A DNA stretch of 64,000 nucleotides, from assembly GCA_910585465.1 (NCBI GenBank), contig CAJUEW010000002.1, positions 301,288 through 365,287 on the forward strand, read 5' to 3'. Made by a program: the position numbers and the translations under genes. Source of the DNA: an uncultured Lachnospiraceae bacterium. GTDB taxonomy: Bacteria; Bacillota; Clostridia; Lachnospirales; Lachnospiraceae. Shown piece by piece: positions 52,420 to 60,967 of this stretch; the first letter of the stretch is position 1, and each line of letters starts with the position of its first letter. The notes beneath the pieces were generated by a model, which saw nothing but the letters and a program-made list of their open reading frames with translations, was not told the origin of the DNA and did no database searches.

Positions 52420-54081
52420 TTACATCAGATGTAATTTTTTTGCAACTGACACCAATATCCTTCCTTTTGGAAATCCAAGCAATTCTTCTTCTTTTAATCC
52501 TTTCAGGAGCAGCAATGCAATTCCATAGACGAGCACTGCAACAGCACATGCTGCCAAAGTTGCAGCCGTATTATTTTTCACCAGGAGCATAAGCCCTTTA
52601 TGTACTCCAAAAGCAGAGGCCCCCATCAGAGCAGACGCTGCCAGTGGAATCAGAAAGGTACGTATGATTTCCTGCCGATACCTCATATATTTTGCAATCG
52701 CCCTGGAATTCAGCACGCACATCATAAAAGCAAAAAAAATGTTTGACCAGACAACCGCATAAATATTCAAATCCGCGCCTAAAATAAGAAAAACCAGAAG
52801 AGCCGTATGCAGCGCCAGTGAGATTGCCGCATGGATAACCGGAAGCTTCATCTTGTCTATACCCTGAAGAATGCCATTTGTCAGTGTGGACATTCCGTAA
52901 AGCACAACGGACAGAGTTCCCATCTGAAGAAGGCTTGAGGATATCCGAATATGATCCTTTGCTCCAAACAAAAGCTGAATAATCGGTTCCGCCAGCACAG
53001 AAAGCCCAACTGCACACGGAATACAGATAATCATAACAAAACGGATTGAATTTTCCGTTTTGCGGCGCATCTCTTTTCGGTTTTTGTTCACTCTTGCCCT
53101 GGTCAGCGCCGGAATCGTAGAGGAAGCCATGGCCGAAGCAACCGCCAGCGGCACATTAGTCAAAAGCTTGTACTCCCCGCTGAAAATTCCCCAAAGCTCG
53201 TCAATCTTCATACTGTCATATTTTTTATAGGCCATCAGATGCTTGAAAATTCCCTGGTCAATAATTCCGCTGATATTGTAAACTGCCGTACTTAATATAA
53301 CCGGGAGAATCGTCATAATCAGCAGATAATAAATTTCTATTGTAGATTCACTGCTTCCATACCGATCTTTAGAACGTCTGCGCTTCATAACCGAGTTATA
53401 CGCCAGCATCAAAAATGCCAGAAGCAGAAAACCGGCCAGAGCGCCCAGCCCGGTGCCAAGCGTGCTTCCCGCCGCGCCGTAAGCGTAGGCGGCTGTTTTC
53501 GTAGACAACAATGCATCGATTTTGGAACCATAACGAAACAGCATCCATGCGGCTCCGATGCTGACCGCAGCATTGATGATCTGCTCCGCAATCTGGGACA
53601 CAGCCGTAGGAAGCATGGACCCCAGCCCCTGAAAGTATCCCCTCATGCAGCCCATCACGGCAACAATCAGAATTGTAGGCGCCAGTACCTGAAGAGCCAG
53701 CTTGCTCTCCGGTGTATTTACCAGTACATTGCTGAAAAAGTCAGCGCCGAAAAAGATCAGAAGAGAACCGATTCCTCCCGATACAAGGGCAAATAAAACT
53801 GTACAGCGGAATATCTTATATGCCCCCCGGACCTGTCCCTTTGCCATACGCGCCGACACCAGCTTGGAAACTGCCAGAGGGAGGCTGAAGGAGGATATCA
53901 GCAGCATCATGGAATATACCTCATAAGCTGCCGAATAATAGCTGTTCCCAATCGGTCCAAGTATTCTTGTGACAGGAATCCGATACACCAGCCCGATGAT
54001 ACGCACCAGAATGGATGCTGCCGCCAGGATGCTCCCCTGTACAATATAATTGGATTTTTGCTTATGTTTTTTTTTCTCCAT
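52420..54081 (-). CDS. MurJ/SpoVB-type lipid flippase (MATE-like)
   Basis: 553 residues, about 14 membrane helices. MOP-superfamily features: basic start (KKKHKQKSNYIVQGSIL), GLVYRIPVTRILGPIGNSYY, GYFQGLGSMLPTAVSQIAEQ. The latter is typical of SpoVB/YtgP-type peptidoglycan precursor flippases. Sporulation or general wall synthesis cannot be distinguished. Confidence 0.88.
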   Translation of the reverse strand: MEKKKHKQKSNYIVQGSILAAASILVRIIGLVYRIPVTRILGPIGNSYYSAAYEVYSMMLLISSFSLPLAVSKLVSARMAKGQVRGAYKIFRCTVLFALVSGGIGSLLIFFGADFFSNVLVNTPESKLALQVLAPTILIVAVMGCMRGYFQGLGSMLPTAVSQIAEQIINAAVSIGAAWMLFRYGSKIDALLSTKTAAYAYGAAGSTLGTGLGALAGFLLLAFLMLAYNSVMKRRRSKDRYGSSESTIEIYYLLIMTILPVILSTAVYNISGIIDQGIFKHLMAYKKYDSMKIDELWGIFSGEYKLLTNVPLAVASAMASSTIPALTRARVNKNRKEMRRKTENSIRFVMIICIPCAVGLSVLAEPIIQLLFGAKDHIRISSSLLQMGTLSVVLYGMSTLTNGILQGIDKMKLPVIHAAISLALHTALLVFLILGADLNIYAVVWSNIFFAFMMCVLNSRAIAKYMRYRQEIIRTFLIPLAASALMGASAFGVHKGLMLLVKNNTAATLAACAVAVLVYGIALLLLKGLKEEELLGFPKGRILVSVAKKLHLM

Positions 54082-54158
54082 GCTTTCTTCAATCCTCTAA
54101 CATATGTATTTTTTCCGGCAGGCCAGTGAAAGCCGCAGACCTTCCGGGCTTTCCACTG

Positions 54159-55343
54159 CTAAAATTCAACCGGATTTGCATCCACCGAAACAAATTCCCC
54201 ATATTCCTGCCAGATGTTGCAGACCCAGGTTTTACCCTGGTTGAAAATAATTTCATTTCCGTTATTATCGTAGTATTTTGCCGGTGAATCGTCGCCGTCC
54301 CACCGCTGCCAGGTTCCTTTAATCATTTTGCCGTTTGTAAATACAAGGCAGTTTCCTTCTCCGTGGACGCCGAACGCCAGATAATCATGGGCATCCCTCA
54401 CCTCACCGTGACAATACTGGAACACCACATTGCTGACTGCAAGCTGTCTGCCGTCCAGTTCGTCAATGTGCTTTCCGCCGTGCTGAAAACGGTAATAAAG
54501 CCTGTCTGTCTCATTGTATTTAAAATAAGCCCTGATACCGCCGTATCCGCCTTTATTGTCTCCCTTTCCGGGATAGATTTCCGCCGCATCCGGCATGTCC
54601 GCATAATCTGCCCTTGTACCGTCTGCCGCAAAGGTAAATTTGGGAATAAAGGTATCCCCATAATTCCATGAATAGCCTCTCTGTTCCACACCCTTTTTCA
54701 GTCTGTCGATAAACAGATAGCCTGTAAACTCGGTGGCATAGCCCGGTCTTGAAATACGGTCAAAGGCAATCGGGGTCGGTATGTCCACCCCCTTGTTTGC
54801 CTGACTGATATTGTCTACCCGGTCACTGTTCAGAAGTTCCGCCACATATGGCACCGCCAGTCCCCAGTGACAATAGAGTGCATCATATTCCAGCGCCGTA
54901 TATACATAGTAATCACGGCTGGAACGAACCGGTCCAATATAATCCAGAGCATCAAAATCTTCAAAAATTCCCATCAGACGGGTAATACGTCCTTCCACGC
55001 ACGCCTCATAAATCACGCCTGCCTTTGAGATACCGTACTGAGGCTGCGCCGTGCTGTTATTCGGTATCATAACCGCTATAGGCCTGCGGTTACCAATAGA
55101 AGCATCCACTTTTGTACCGGTCAGATAACTGTGAACCTTTCCGCCTTCTGCCTCATGTTTTTCAATCACCGGATAAAGATAACCGCTGCCGTCTTTCTCT
55201 GGTTCCTCTTCCGTTTCCGTCTCTTCCTCTTCTTTTGGCTCCTCTGATTCCACAGCAGGACTGTCAGCCTGATCGAAATGGCTGCAGCTTACTGCCAACA
55301 TCATGATCAGTATAAATAAAACCCGGTTCTTCCGTTTTTTCAT
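54159..55343 (-). CDS. DUF3048 (YerB-like) lipoprotein
   Basis: 394 residues. Signal with lipobox LAVSC, then a long acidic linker (PKEEEETETEEEPEKDG). DUF3048 core: RRPIAVMIPNNSTAQPQYGI, YEACVEGRITRLMGIFED, GPVRSSRDYYVYTALEYDA, and the C-terminal part with WQRWDGDDSPAKYYDNNGNE and FNQGKTWVCNI. Function unknown. Confidence 0.9.
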   Translation of the reverse strand: MKKRKNRVLFILIMMLAVSCSHFDQADSPAVESEEPKEEEETETEEEPEKDGSGYLYPVIEKHEAEGGKVHSYLTGTKVDASIGNRRPIAVMIPNNSTAQPQYGISKAGVIYEACVEGRITRLMGIFEDFDALDYIGPVRSSRDYYVYTALEYDALYCHWGLAVPYVAELLNSDRVDNISQANKGVDIPTPIAFDRISRPGYATEFTGYLFIDRLKKGVEQRGYSWNYGDTFIPKFTFAADGTRADYADMPDAAEIYPGKGDNKGGYGGIRAYFKYNETDRLYYRFQHGGKHIDELDGRQLAVSNVVFQYCHGEVRDAHDYLAFGVHGEGNCLVFTNGKMIKGTWQRWDGDDSPAKYYDNNGNEIIFNQGKTWVCNIWQEYGEFVSVDANPVEF

Positions 55344-55356
55344 ATATCTGCTGCTC

Positions 55357-55854
55357 CTACCTGTTGATATTCAGGCAGGCCAGAACGGAGGATTGTCTGG
55401 CTTCCATATCAGCCGCCTCCGCCTCCGTCATATGATCATATCCCAACAAGTGTAGCATACTGTGTGCGATAAGAAAAGCGAATTCTCTCTTCCTGCCATG
55501 GCGATATTTCTCGGCCTGCTCCACAACCTTATCCAGCGATACAATAATATCTCCTAAAAGCAGCTCTCCTGTATCCGGATGAAAGCAGTCCGTCTCATGT
55601 GATTCTGCCCAGGAAAAATCCGCCGGAGCTTCATATTCTATCTGAGGAAATGACAGTACATCCGTCGGAGCATCGATTCCTCTGTATTCCAGATTGATCC
55701 CATGTATCTCTTCATCGGAGAGCAGAAAGAGGTTTACCTCCGTCTCATACGGGCAGCCTTCCCTCTCCAGCACCTGTTCTATCACCTGTCTGGCAATACT
55801 TTCATAGTCAAGACCTAAATCCAGTCCGTATTCCTTTTCTACGTTTAGCGTCAT
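55357..55854 (-). CDS. ybeY: endoribonuclease YbeY
   Basis: 165 residues from ATG 55854 behind AAAGG. Zinc site HSMLHLLGYDH, and NLEYRGIDAPTDVLSFPQ. Matures 16S rRNA 3' end. The first 47 bases lie inside the 3' end of phoH in another frame. Confidence 0.95.
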   Translation of the reverse strand: MTLNVEKEYGLDLGLDYESIARQVIEQVLEREGCPYETEVNLFLLSDEEIHGINLEYRGIDAPTDVLSFPQIEYEAPADFSWAESHETDCFHPDTGELLLGDIIVSLDKVVEQAEKYRHGRKREFAFLIAHSMLHLLGYDHMTEAEAADMEARQSSVLACLNINR

Positions 55855-56830
55855 TGGTTTCCTTTCTATGCATAGTCTTTTTATCATATTCCTCATATGC
55901 AGTGACGATTTTCTGCACCAGAGGATGCCGCACCACATCTCTGCTGGTCAGCTTGCAAAAGGAAATGCCTTCCACTTTGTTTAATACCTTCTCAGCAACC
56001 TCCAGACCGGATTTTACATCCATAGCCAGATCCTTCTGGGTAGAATCCCCGGTCACTACAACCTTGGAACCAAATCCGATACGGGTCAGAAACATCTTCA
56101 TCTGTGCCTGTGTTGTATTCTGTGCTTCATCCAGAATGATAAAGGCATTGTCCAGCGTCCGTCCGCGCATATAGGCAAGCGGAGCCACCTCTATCAATCC
56201 CTTCTCCATATTTTTCTGAAAGCTTTCCGCTCCCATAATCTGGTACAGCGCATCATAAAGCGGCCGGAGATACGGATCGATCTTGCTCTGTAAATCTCCG
56301 GGCAGAAATCCCAGCTTCTCTCCCGCCTCAATGGCCGGACGCGTTAAAATAATCCTCTCTACTTCGTTGGCCTTGAAGGCGGTAATGGCCAAAGCCATGG
56401 CCAGATAGGTTTTGCCTGTTCCCGCGGGCCCCATGCCGAACACAATCATGTTTTTCCGGATAGCATCCACATACTGCTTCTGCCCCAGCGTTTTCGGCTT
56501 GATGGATTTTCCGCTGATAGTGTGGCAGATCGTGTCCTCGTCAATGGACAGAAGCGCTCCCTTCTGGTGCTCCATGGCAAGAGACAATGCATAATCCACA
56601 TTCTGTTCCGTAATCTGGTTTCCTCTCCTGGACAGCTCTACCAGCTCTAAAAGCACCTGTCCCGCACATTTTACCTGCTCCTGGCTGCCCAGCAGCTTCA
56701 GTTTCCCGTCCCGGGAAACTACAGTCACTCCAATAGTTCTTTCAATTTTTTTCAAATAAACGTCAAACTGTCCGCATACATTCTGTTCATGCTCAGACGG
56801 AATGTCAAAAATATTTTCTTCCAATGTCAC
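55808..56830 (-). CDS. phoH: PhoH-family ATPase
   Basis: 340 residues. An N-terminal KH-like part, then P-loop FGMGPAGTGKTYLAMALA, RPAIEAGEKLGFLPGDLQ and Walker B FIILDEAQNTTQAQMK. Associated with RNA metabolism. Part of the conserved yqfC-yqfD-phoH-ybeY cluster. The C-terminal tail (TNDAKRRKGIRTGFRS) overlaps ybeY and is basic. Confidence 0.96.
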   Translation of the reverse strand: MTLEENIFDIPSEHEQNVCGQFDVYLKKIERTIGVTVVSRDGKLKLLGSQEQVKCAGQVLLELVELSRRGNQITEQNVDYALSLAMEHQKGALLSIDEDTICHTISGKSIKPKTLGQKQYVDAIRKNMIVFGMGPAGTGKTYLAMALAITAFKANEVERIILTRPAIEAGEKLGFLPGDLQSKIDPYLRPLYDALYQIMGAESFQKNMEKGLIEVAPLAYMRGRTLDNAFIILDEAQNTTQAQMKMFLTRIGFGSKVVVTGDSTQKDLAMDVKSGLEVAEKVLNKVEGISFCKLTSRDVVRHPLVQKIVTAYEEYDKKTMHRKETNDAKRRKGIRTGFRS

Positions 56831-58078
56831 TTAGCTTTGTTCCCCTTCCCCGTCAGATTTTTCCTCCTGATCAGGTATGATAATTTCCGGAGTCTGTTCC
56901 TGCACGGCAGTTTCTTCCAAAAGATAATCTCCGTCAGCATTACATAAGTCTCCCGTAATTTCTATTTTAACATTATTTTCAATAATTTGAAGTCCCTTTA
57001 TTCTTAATTTTTCAAAAAACAGGGATAATTCTTCTTTTGCGCGGGAAACAGCCTCCTCCTTTGTATATACTGCATCAGTAGGAATATATTCCTGCTCTGT
57101 CTGTTTTCCGAAAATCACCGGAAGGTAAAAATTCTCTGTGACCTTCAGCGGAAATTCACTGGCAATAAAATCCGACTGCCCATAGCCTCCTCTATGGAGA
57201 AGACGAAGGTCTATTCTTTTATTTCCAAGAACCAGATACAGCATCGTCCGTTTTTTTCCTGTATAAACTTTTTTTACATACTGCATTGGAAAGGATGCAT
57301 GATAATGTTCTCTTCTCCGGATTCGGATATCGGCATCCGAATGCACATAATAGGCATTGGCAACCTCCCCTCCGTCATTCAAAATCTCTACCCTGCTCTG
57401 AACCAGCAGATCTCCTTTTTGTACCTCCATCCCTTCAGTGACCAGAGGGGTTCCGCTCCTTACTATCATAGAAACAACAGTTCCTGACTCTGAGGCAACC
57501 AGATCTGCCGGTTCATTTTCCGGTACGCTCTCCGGTACAGAATCCTCATTCTCCTGTACATGGATTATCAGCCTTGTTCCCTTCACCTCTGCTGAGGTCC
57601 AGGTAATCTCCGGAAAATGCTCTCTGAGCTTTGCCTCTATTTCTTCTCCATGAATATTTTTCTTCGCCATACCATGCACAATCCGTTCGCTTTCCAGATA
57701 GTCCAGCACCACCTGATCGCTTAGACTGTAATTGCCCTCCACATGGATATTCCAGATGAAAAGGGACAGTACATAGAGAAGCACAAGCCCTCCTGCCGCT
57801 CCGACTGCAAACAGCTTCCGGCTGCGATAGTTGTAAAGAATAAAAGGAAGGCCGTGTCTTTCCAGAATCACGACCTTCGTCTTTGTCTTATGTACCAGCG
57901 GCCTCAGCTTGCGGAAACCGCCGATACTGATGCACATTTCATACTCCGTTCCAACGGACCGAAGTCCCCACAGAACGATCCCATGGCGGCTGCACAGATT
58001 TAAAAAGCGTTCCGGCGAATAACCGGACAGATGTATCACTACATAACCCTTAAAAAATTTCAAAAGCTTTGTCAGCAA
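56831..58078 (-). CDS. yqfD: sporulation protein YqfD
   Basis: 415 residues: cytosolic FKGYVVIHLSGYSPERFLNL, one membrane helix near 90-112, then an outer domain with IHGEEIEAKLREHFPEITWT and the VASESGTVVSMIVRSGTPLV segment. Required for sporulation in B. subtilis (mother-cell expressed). Acidic C-terminus. Overlaps yqfC by 7 bases. Confidence 0.93.
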   Translation of the reverse strand: MLTKLLKFFKGYVVIHLSGYSPERFLNLCSRHGIVLWGLRSVGTEYEMCISIGGFRKLRPLVHKTKTKVVILERHGLPFILYNYRSRKLFAVGAAGGLVLLYVLSLFIWNIHVEGNYSLSDQVVLDYLESERIVHGMAKKNIHGEEIEAKLREHFPEITWTSAEVKGTRLIIHVQENEDSVPESVPENEPADLVASESGTVVSMIVRSGTPLVTEGMEVQKGDLLVQSRVEILNDGGEVANAYYVHSDADIRIRRREHYHASFPMQYVKKVYTGKKRTMLYLVLGNKRIDLRLLHRGGYGQSDFIASEFPLKVTENFYLPVIFGKQTEQEYIPTDAVYTKEEAVSRAKEELSLFFEKLRIKGLQIIENNVKIEITGDLCNADGDYLLEETAVQEQTPEIIIPDQEEKSDGEGEQS

Positions 58079-58332
58079 TAACGGATTTCTCCAATCTCAC
58101 CCGATATTTTCATCTCGTCTTCTGTATAGTAATCAATATGCAGATGCTCCCCGCACAATGTCATCTGGCAGGTTTTTGTCTGCAGACGGATTTTTTGTTC
58201 TGTATACTCAATAATTCCCCTGTAATTCTCAATATACGCTTCGCTTCTGCCGGTCACGGTCAGGACCGCCGCCCCCATGACCAGATCCTTAGGAAGCCTC
58301 AGTTTTTCTGCCATCCGTTCTTTCAGATTCAT
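58072..58332 (-). CDS. yqfC: YabP/YqfC-family sporulation protein
   Basis: 86 residues. KLRLPKDLVMGAAVLTVTGR and IENYRGIIEYTEQKIRLQTK are the family landmarks. Works with YqfD in spore formation. First gene of the yqfC-yqfD-phoH-ybeY cluster. Confidence 0.94.
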   Translation of the reverse strand: MNLKERMAEKLRLPKDLVMGAAVLTVTGRSEAYIENYRGIIEYTEQKIRLQTKTCQMTLCGEHLHIDYYTEDEMKISGEIGEIRYC

Positions 58333-58405
58333 GGTACACCCGCCCCGACGTTTATTATAATATATGTAGCGCTTTCTGTTTTATACCTGACGCCGATCCC
58401 ACGCT

Positions 58406-58942
58406 TTATTCCTGATACAGGATCAGGCTGAACCAGGTCACCATATTTCCGCCGTTCATAAAACTAATTCCATATTTTTCCGCCAGCTCCGTCACCAGAA
58501 TTCCATAGCTTTCAATACAGGGGAACATTTTATCCGGATAACGGCATGGAGCGTCCGGATAAGCACATTCTTCGCATATGGAACAGGACTCTGTGGAAAG
58601 CACCTGAATATTGACGCATTGTTTGAGAAACAGACTGCGGATTTCCTGAGTAATTTTTTCATGCTCCATCCGTGTAGCAAGGGTTGCCTTCATATTGGAG
58701 ATATCATCCACCTCTGCAATGGTAGTAAACAAAAAACCGCCTGTAAATTTACTGCATCTGTTCCTGCATTCCTGCACGGTTCCCACAGCCGGAGGACAGG
58801 ACCAGGATTTCCCATACTGCGGGCATTCGCTCTCGCATATATAGCGCACCTGATCCAGAAAAGAAATGTCCTCCGGGTTGATAAATGCATATTCACAGAC
58901 CGGGTATCCGGTCAGTTGTTCCTCCAGCCTTTCCTGGTTCAT
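58406..58942 (-). CDS. DUF2284 metal-binding protein
   Basis: 178 residues with two cysteine clusters: ICESECPQYGKSWSCPP with ECRNRCSKF, and ESCSICEECAYPDAPCRYP. DUF2284 proteins are thought to carry Fe-S or zinc, mostly in anaerobes; function unknown. Twenty-five bases after the GH18 fragment start region in the same direction. Confidence 0.9.
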   Translation of the reverse strand: MNQERLEEQLTGYPVCEYAFINPEDISFLDQVRYICESECPQYGKSWSCPPAVGTVQECRNRCSKFTGGFLFTTIAEVDDISNMKATLATRMEHEKITQEIRSLFLKQCVNIQVLSTESCSICEECAYPDAPCRYPDKMFPCIESYGILVTELAEKYGISFMNGGNMVTWFSLILYQE

Positions 58943-58967
58943 CGTATCTTTTTCTCCTTTTTATCTT

Positions 58968-59396
58968 TTATGTTTCTCTCATCATTTCACGGAGCAAAAG
59001 CCAGTTAGCCCGAAACGGCCGCATCAGATTCCAGTAGCCCACACCCCGGAAACCATAGTCCGAAGCCGTCCGAAGCTTTACCTCCATACTTCTGACATCC
59101 TCAAACCATACCTCATGAGAAATTCCGTCTCTTTCATAGAAAAAATACGGACTCTGGGCAGTCTCGTCAAACTGAATCGTAGCACCGTTTTCCGCCGCAA
59201 GCTCCACCGCTTCCACATTTCCAATCAGCCGCGCCACTGTCGTTCCCCTCTCGTAAGGCAGCGGCCAGTCGTATCCATAATTGGGAATCCCCATCATGAT
59301 TTTTTCTGCCGGAATTTCCTGAACCGCATAGTCCAGCACCTGCCGGACTTTATTGATGGGAGCTACTGCCATAGGCGGGCCGTACGTGTAGCCCCA
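58968..59396 (-). pseudogene. 3' fragment of a GH18 (YaaH/SleL-like) spore cell-wall hydrolase
   Basis: The frame carries the C-terminal third of a GH18 protein: WGYTYGPPMAVAPINKVRQ, IMMGIPNYGYDWPLPYERGT and GFRGVGYWNLMRPF. Family-like sequence starts at the Trp codon 59394-59396; above it the frame stays open but the sequence is unrelated and belongs to transposon-like DNA. The 5' part with the catalytic DxxDxE is absent from this window. Either the gene is truncated or the missing part lies beyond 64 kb on the far side of the insertion. Confidence 0.8.
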
Positions 59397-59538
59397 CCTA
59401 GGTTTTCTGTCTTTTTGACATTCCCTATAGCTAAAGTCAAGGGAGCCATGGCTTGTTTTGTTAAAAAAATTATATCACGGCATTTTCAGCTCCGCCATAT
59501 TTTTTTGACACTTGTTATTTCTTTGCAGGATAACGTCT
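59397..59538. mobile_element. IS200/IS605-like end at the broken GH18 gene
   Basis: At 59415-59440 TTGACATTCCCT is followed by AGCTAAAGTCAAGGGA: a subterminal hairpin (CCCT/AGGG) behind a TTGA which on the minus strand reads TCAA, the typical right cleavage site of IS200/IS605 elements. No transposase or TnpB coding sequence is present. The rest, 59441-59538, holds no gene and is AT-rich. Confidence 0.45.
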
Positions 59539-59735
59539 AGAGCAAGATTCGCCAGAGCCGCTCAAAACTCACTTTTGTGATTTTAGTTACCTGGCAGCTT
59601 GATGGGGATTCCGTTTCCCCATACCCCCGGTATCCGCATATTTATCATCATGCAGGTATGGCTCCTATTAAAAATAGCCGCAGCGTGTTGACATTCTCCA
59701 CGACTTTAGCTGTAGGAACTGTTAAGGAAGAATAA
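59539..59735 (+). repeat. direct repeat, copy A (195-bp class)
   Basis: Begins AGAGCAAGATTCGCCAGAGC and ends near AGCTGTAGGAACTGTTAA then AAGAATA. About 90% identical to copy B (60601-60798) over its length by direct comparison; the least similar part is 59644-59664. Contains a TTGACATTCTCCACG end-like motif at 59688. A reading frame of about 64 codons is open but has no start codon. Left-hand border of the toxin-antitoxin segment. Confidence 0.85.
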
Positions 59736-59762
59736 AGCTGTAAATTAACACGCATATTTACG

Positions 59763-59791
59763 TTGCTATTTTAAAAGTGTTTGTATATAAT
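59763..59791 (+). promoter_or_regulatory. toxin-antitoxin promoter
   Basis: -35 TTGCTA (59763-59768) and -10 TATAAT (59786-59791), spacing 17, directly after repeat A and 25 bases before the antitoxin start. Autorepression by the antitoxin would be expected for this family. Confidence 0.65.
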
Positions 59792-59815
59792 AAAAACATA
59801 GAAGGAGTTGATTGT

Positions 59816-60061
59816 ATGCCAAATATTAAACCAATATCAGATTTGAGAAACTATACAGAAGTATTAAAAGAAGTCAAAACAAACCAGCCAGTGTATCTAA
59901 CCCGGAATGGACGGGGAGCATACGCTATTGTAGATGTTAATGAACTGGATCGACTAAAAGCGACTATTCAGCTTTTAACAAAATTGGAAGAAGGAGAGCA
60001 GTCTGCCAGAGAAAAAGGCTGGTTAACAACGGATGAAGTAGATGCTGCATTGGGACTGTAA
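59816..60061 (+). CDS. Phd/YefM-family antitoxin
   Basis: 81 residues from ATG 59816, 8 bases after GAAGGAG. N-terminal Phd/YefM fold: IKPISDLRNYTEVLKEVKTN, PVYLTRNGRGAYAIVDVNEL. The C-terminal part (KLEEGEQSAREKGWLTTDEV) is the acidic toxin-binding tail. One base separates it from the toxin start. Confidence 0.9.
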   Translation: MPNIKPISDLRNYTEVLKEVKTNQPVYLTRNGRGAYAIVDVNELDRLKATIQLLTKLEEGEQSAREKGWLTTDEVDAALGL

Positions 60062-60062
60062 T

Positions 60063-60410
60063 ATGCCGAAGCTGATTTACGCACCAAAAGCGTTGGAAGA
60101 TCTTCAGGGGATAAAAACTTATGTTGCTAAACAATTTGGTGAAGACAAGGCAAAAGCCTGTGTTAAGAAGATTACATCAACCGCCAAACAGTTAGAACTA
60201 TTTCCCGGAGAAGGTCCATGCTTGGAGAATCTGATAGAATATTCAACGGATTACCATTACCTGGTTATAAAGCCTAATTATGTTTTTTACAGAATTGAGG
60301 GTAATACTGTGAGAATTATCCGTATTTTGAATGAAAAGCAGGATTTTTTGCAGTTATTATTTGGAATTACCAGTATATCTAAAGAAGGAGAAGATTACTG
60401 GGGTGATTAG
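60063..60410 (+). CDS. RelE/ParE-family toxin
   Basis: 115 residues from ATG 60063. MPKLIYAPKALEDLQGIKTY start and the TDYHYLVIKPNYVFYRIEGN / VRIIRILNEKQDFLQLL core are typical of type II RelE/ParE toxins (mRNA interferase or gyrase poison; the two cannot be told apart here). Coupled to the antitoxin. Intact length. Confidence 0.88.
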   Translation: MPKLIYAPKALEDLQGIKTYVAKQFGEDKAKACVKKITSTAKQLELFPGEGPCLENLIEYSTDYHYLVIKPNYVFYRIEGNTVRIIRILNEKQDFLQLLFGITSISKEGEDYWGD

Positions 60411-60600
60411 GGGGGTTATGTAGATGAAGGAAGATATATTTTATACAGCGTGGACAAAATGCGGACAATGTCCACACTTATAAATTAACCTGTTGTGCTA
60501 TTTCAAAATAAAAGGACTTAATACAGGCGTTATCATAGAGGCAAATACTTTCCCTTTGCCTTACCGGGATAACTAGAGTTATACCGAATTCGGGTTAATA
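60411..60600. other. 190-bp gap after the toxin with a short dyad and a 19-codon frame
   Basis: GTGGACA (60450-60456) pairs with TGTCCAC (60469-60475). The dyad lies inside a 19-codon frame (ATG 60424, stop 60481-60483; MKEDIFYTAWTKCGQCPHL) preceded by GGGGG. GGCAAA/TTTGCC at about 60540-60560 forms a second small hairpin. I see no larger gene. The small frame is too short to call. Confidence 0.35.
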
Positions 60601-60798
60601 AGAGCAAGATTCGCCAGAGCCGCTCAAAACTCACTTTGGTGATTTTAGTTACCTGGCAACTTGATGGGGATCCCGTTTCCCCATATCCCCGGTATCCGCA
60701 TATTTATAAAATGTTCGGTTTTAGCCCCTATTAAAAATAGTCGCAGCGTGTTGACATTCTCCACGACTTTAGCTGTAGGAACTGTTAATAAAGAATAG
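60601..60798 (+). repeat. direct repeat, copy B (195-bp class)
   Basis: Same orientation as copy A, 1,062 bp away. Shares the first 100 bp almost exactly (differences at TTTTG/TTTGG, GGCAG/GGCAA, GATTCC/GATCCC, ATACC/ATATC), diverges around 60713-60728, then matches again through CGCAGCGTGTTGACATTCTC and TTTAGCTGTAGGAACTGTTAA. Confidence 0.85.
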
Positions 60799-60840
60799 AA
60801 CTTTGACATTCTCCACGCCTAAAACTGGAGAATTCTCTGT
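60799..60840. mobile_element. IS200/IS605-like terminal hairpin
   Basis: TTGACATTCTCCACG (from 60803) followed by TGGAGAAT: stem ATTCTCCA/TGGAGAAT with a 10-base loop. A second example of the TTGACATTCTCC motif 50 bp from the one in repeat B. No transposase gene. Confidence 0.45.
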
Positions 60841-60967
60841 TCAACGACCGCAACCTTTCACAAAATTATAAATGTTATTCTTAGCTAGTAAATAAATATC
60901 AATATTCTACTATACTGGGAATCTTTTTGTGATTTGTGATATAATTCTGAAAAAAGGAGATCGCATA
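60841..60967. other. intergenic, AT-rich
   Basis: No gene seen. AT-rich leader of the orphan gene that follows; a possible -10 (TATACT or TATAAT near 60912 and 60940) but no convincing pair of boxes. Confidence 0.3.

Noticed and set aside
59541..59735. Protein-coding gene in the open frame of repeat A
   Set aside because: The frame has no start codon or ribosome site and in copy B is interrupted by a stop in its second half; sequence differences are not biased to silent changes.
59539..60798. CRISPR array or retron
   Set aside because: There are only two long copies over 1 kb apart, no regular spacers, no cas genes and no reverse transcriptase.
59397..60840. Group II intron
   Set aside because: No domain V-like hairpin or intron-encoded protein was seen; the short terminal hairpins with TTGACATTC fit IS200/IS605 better.
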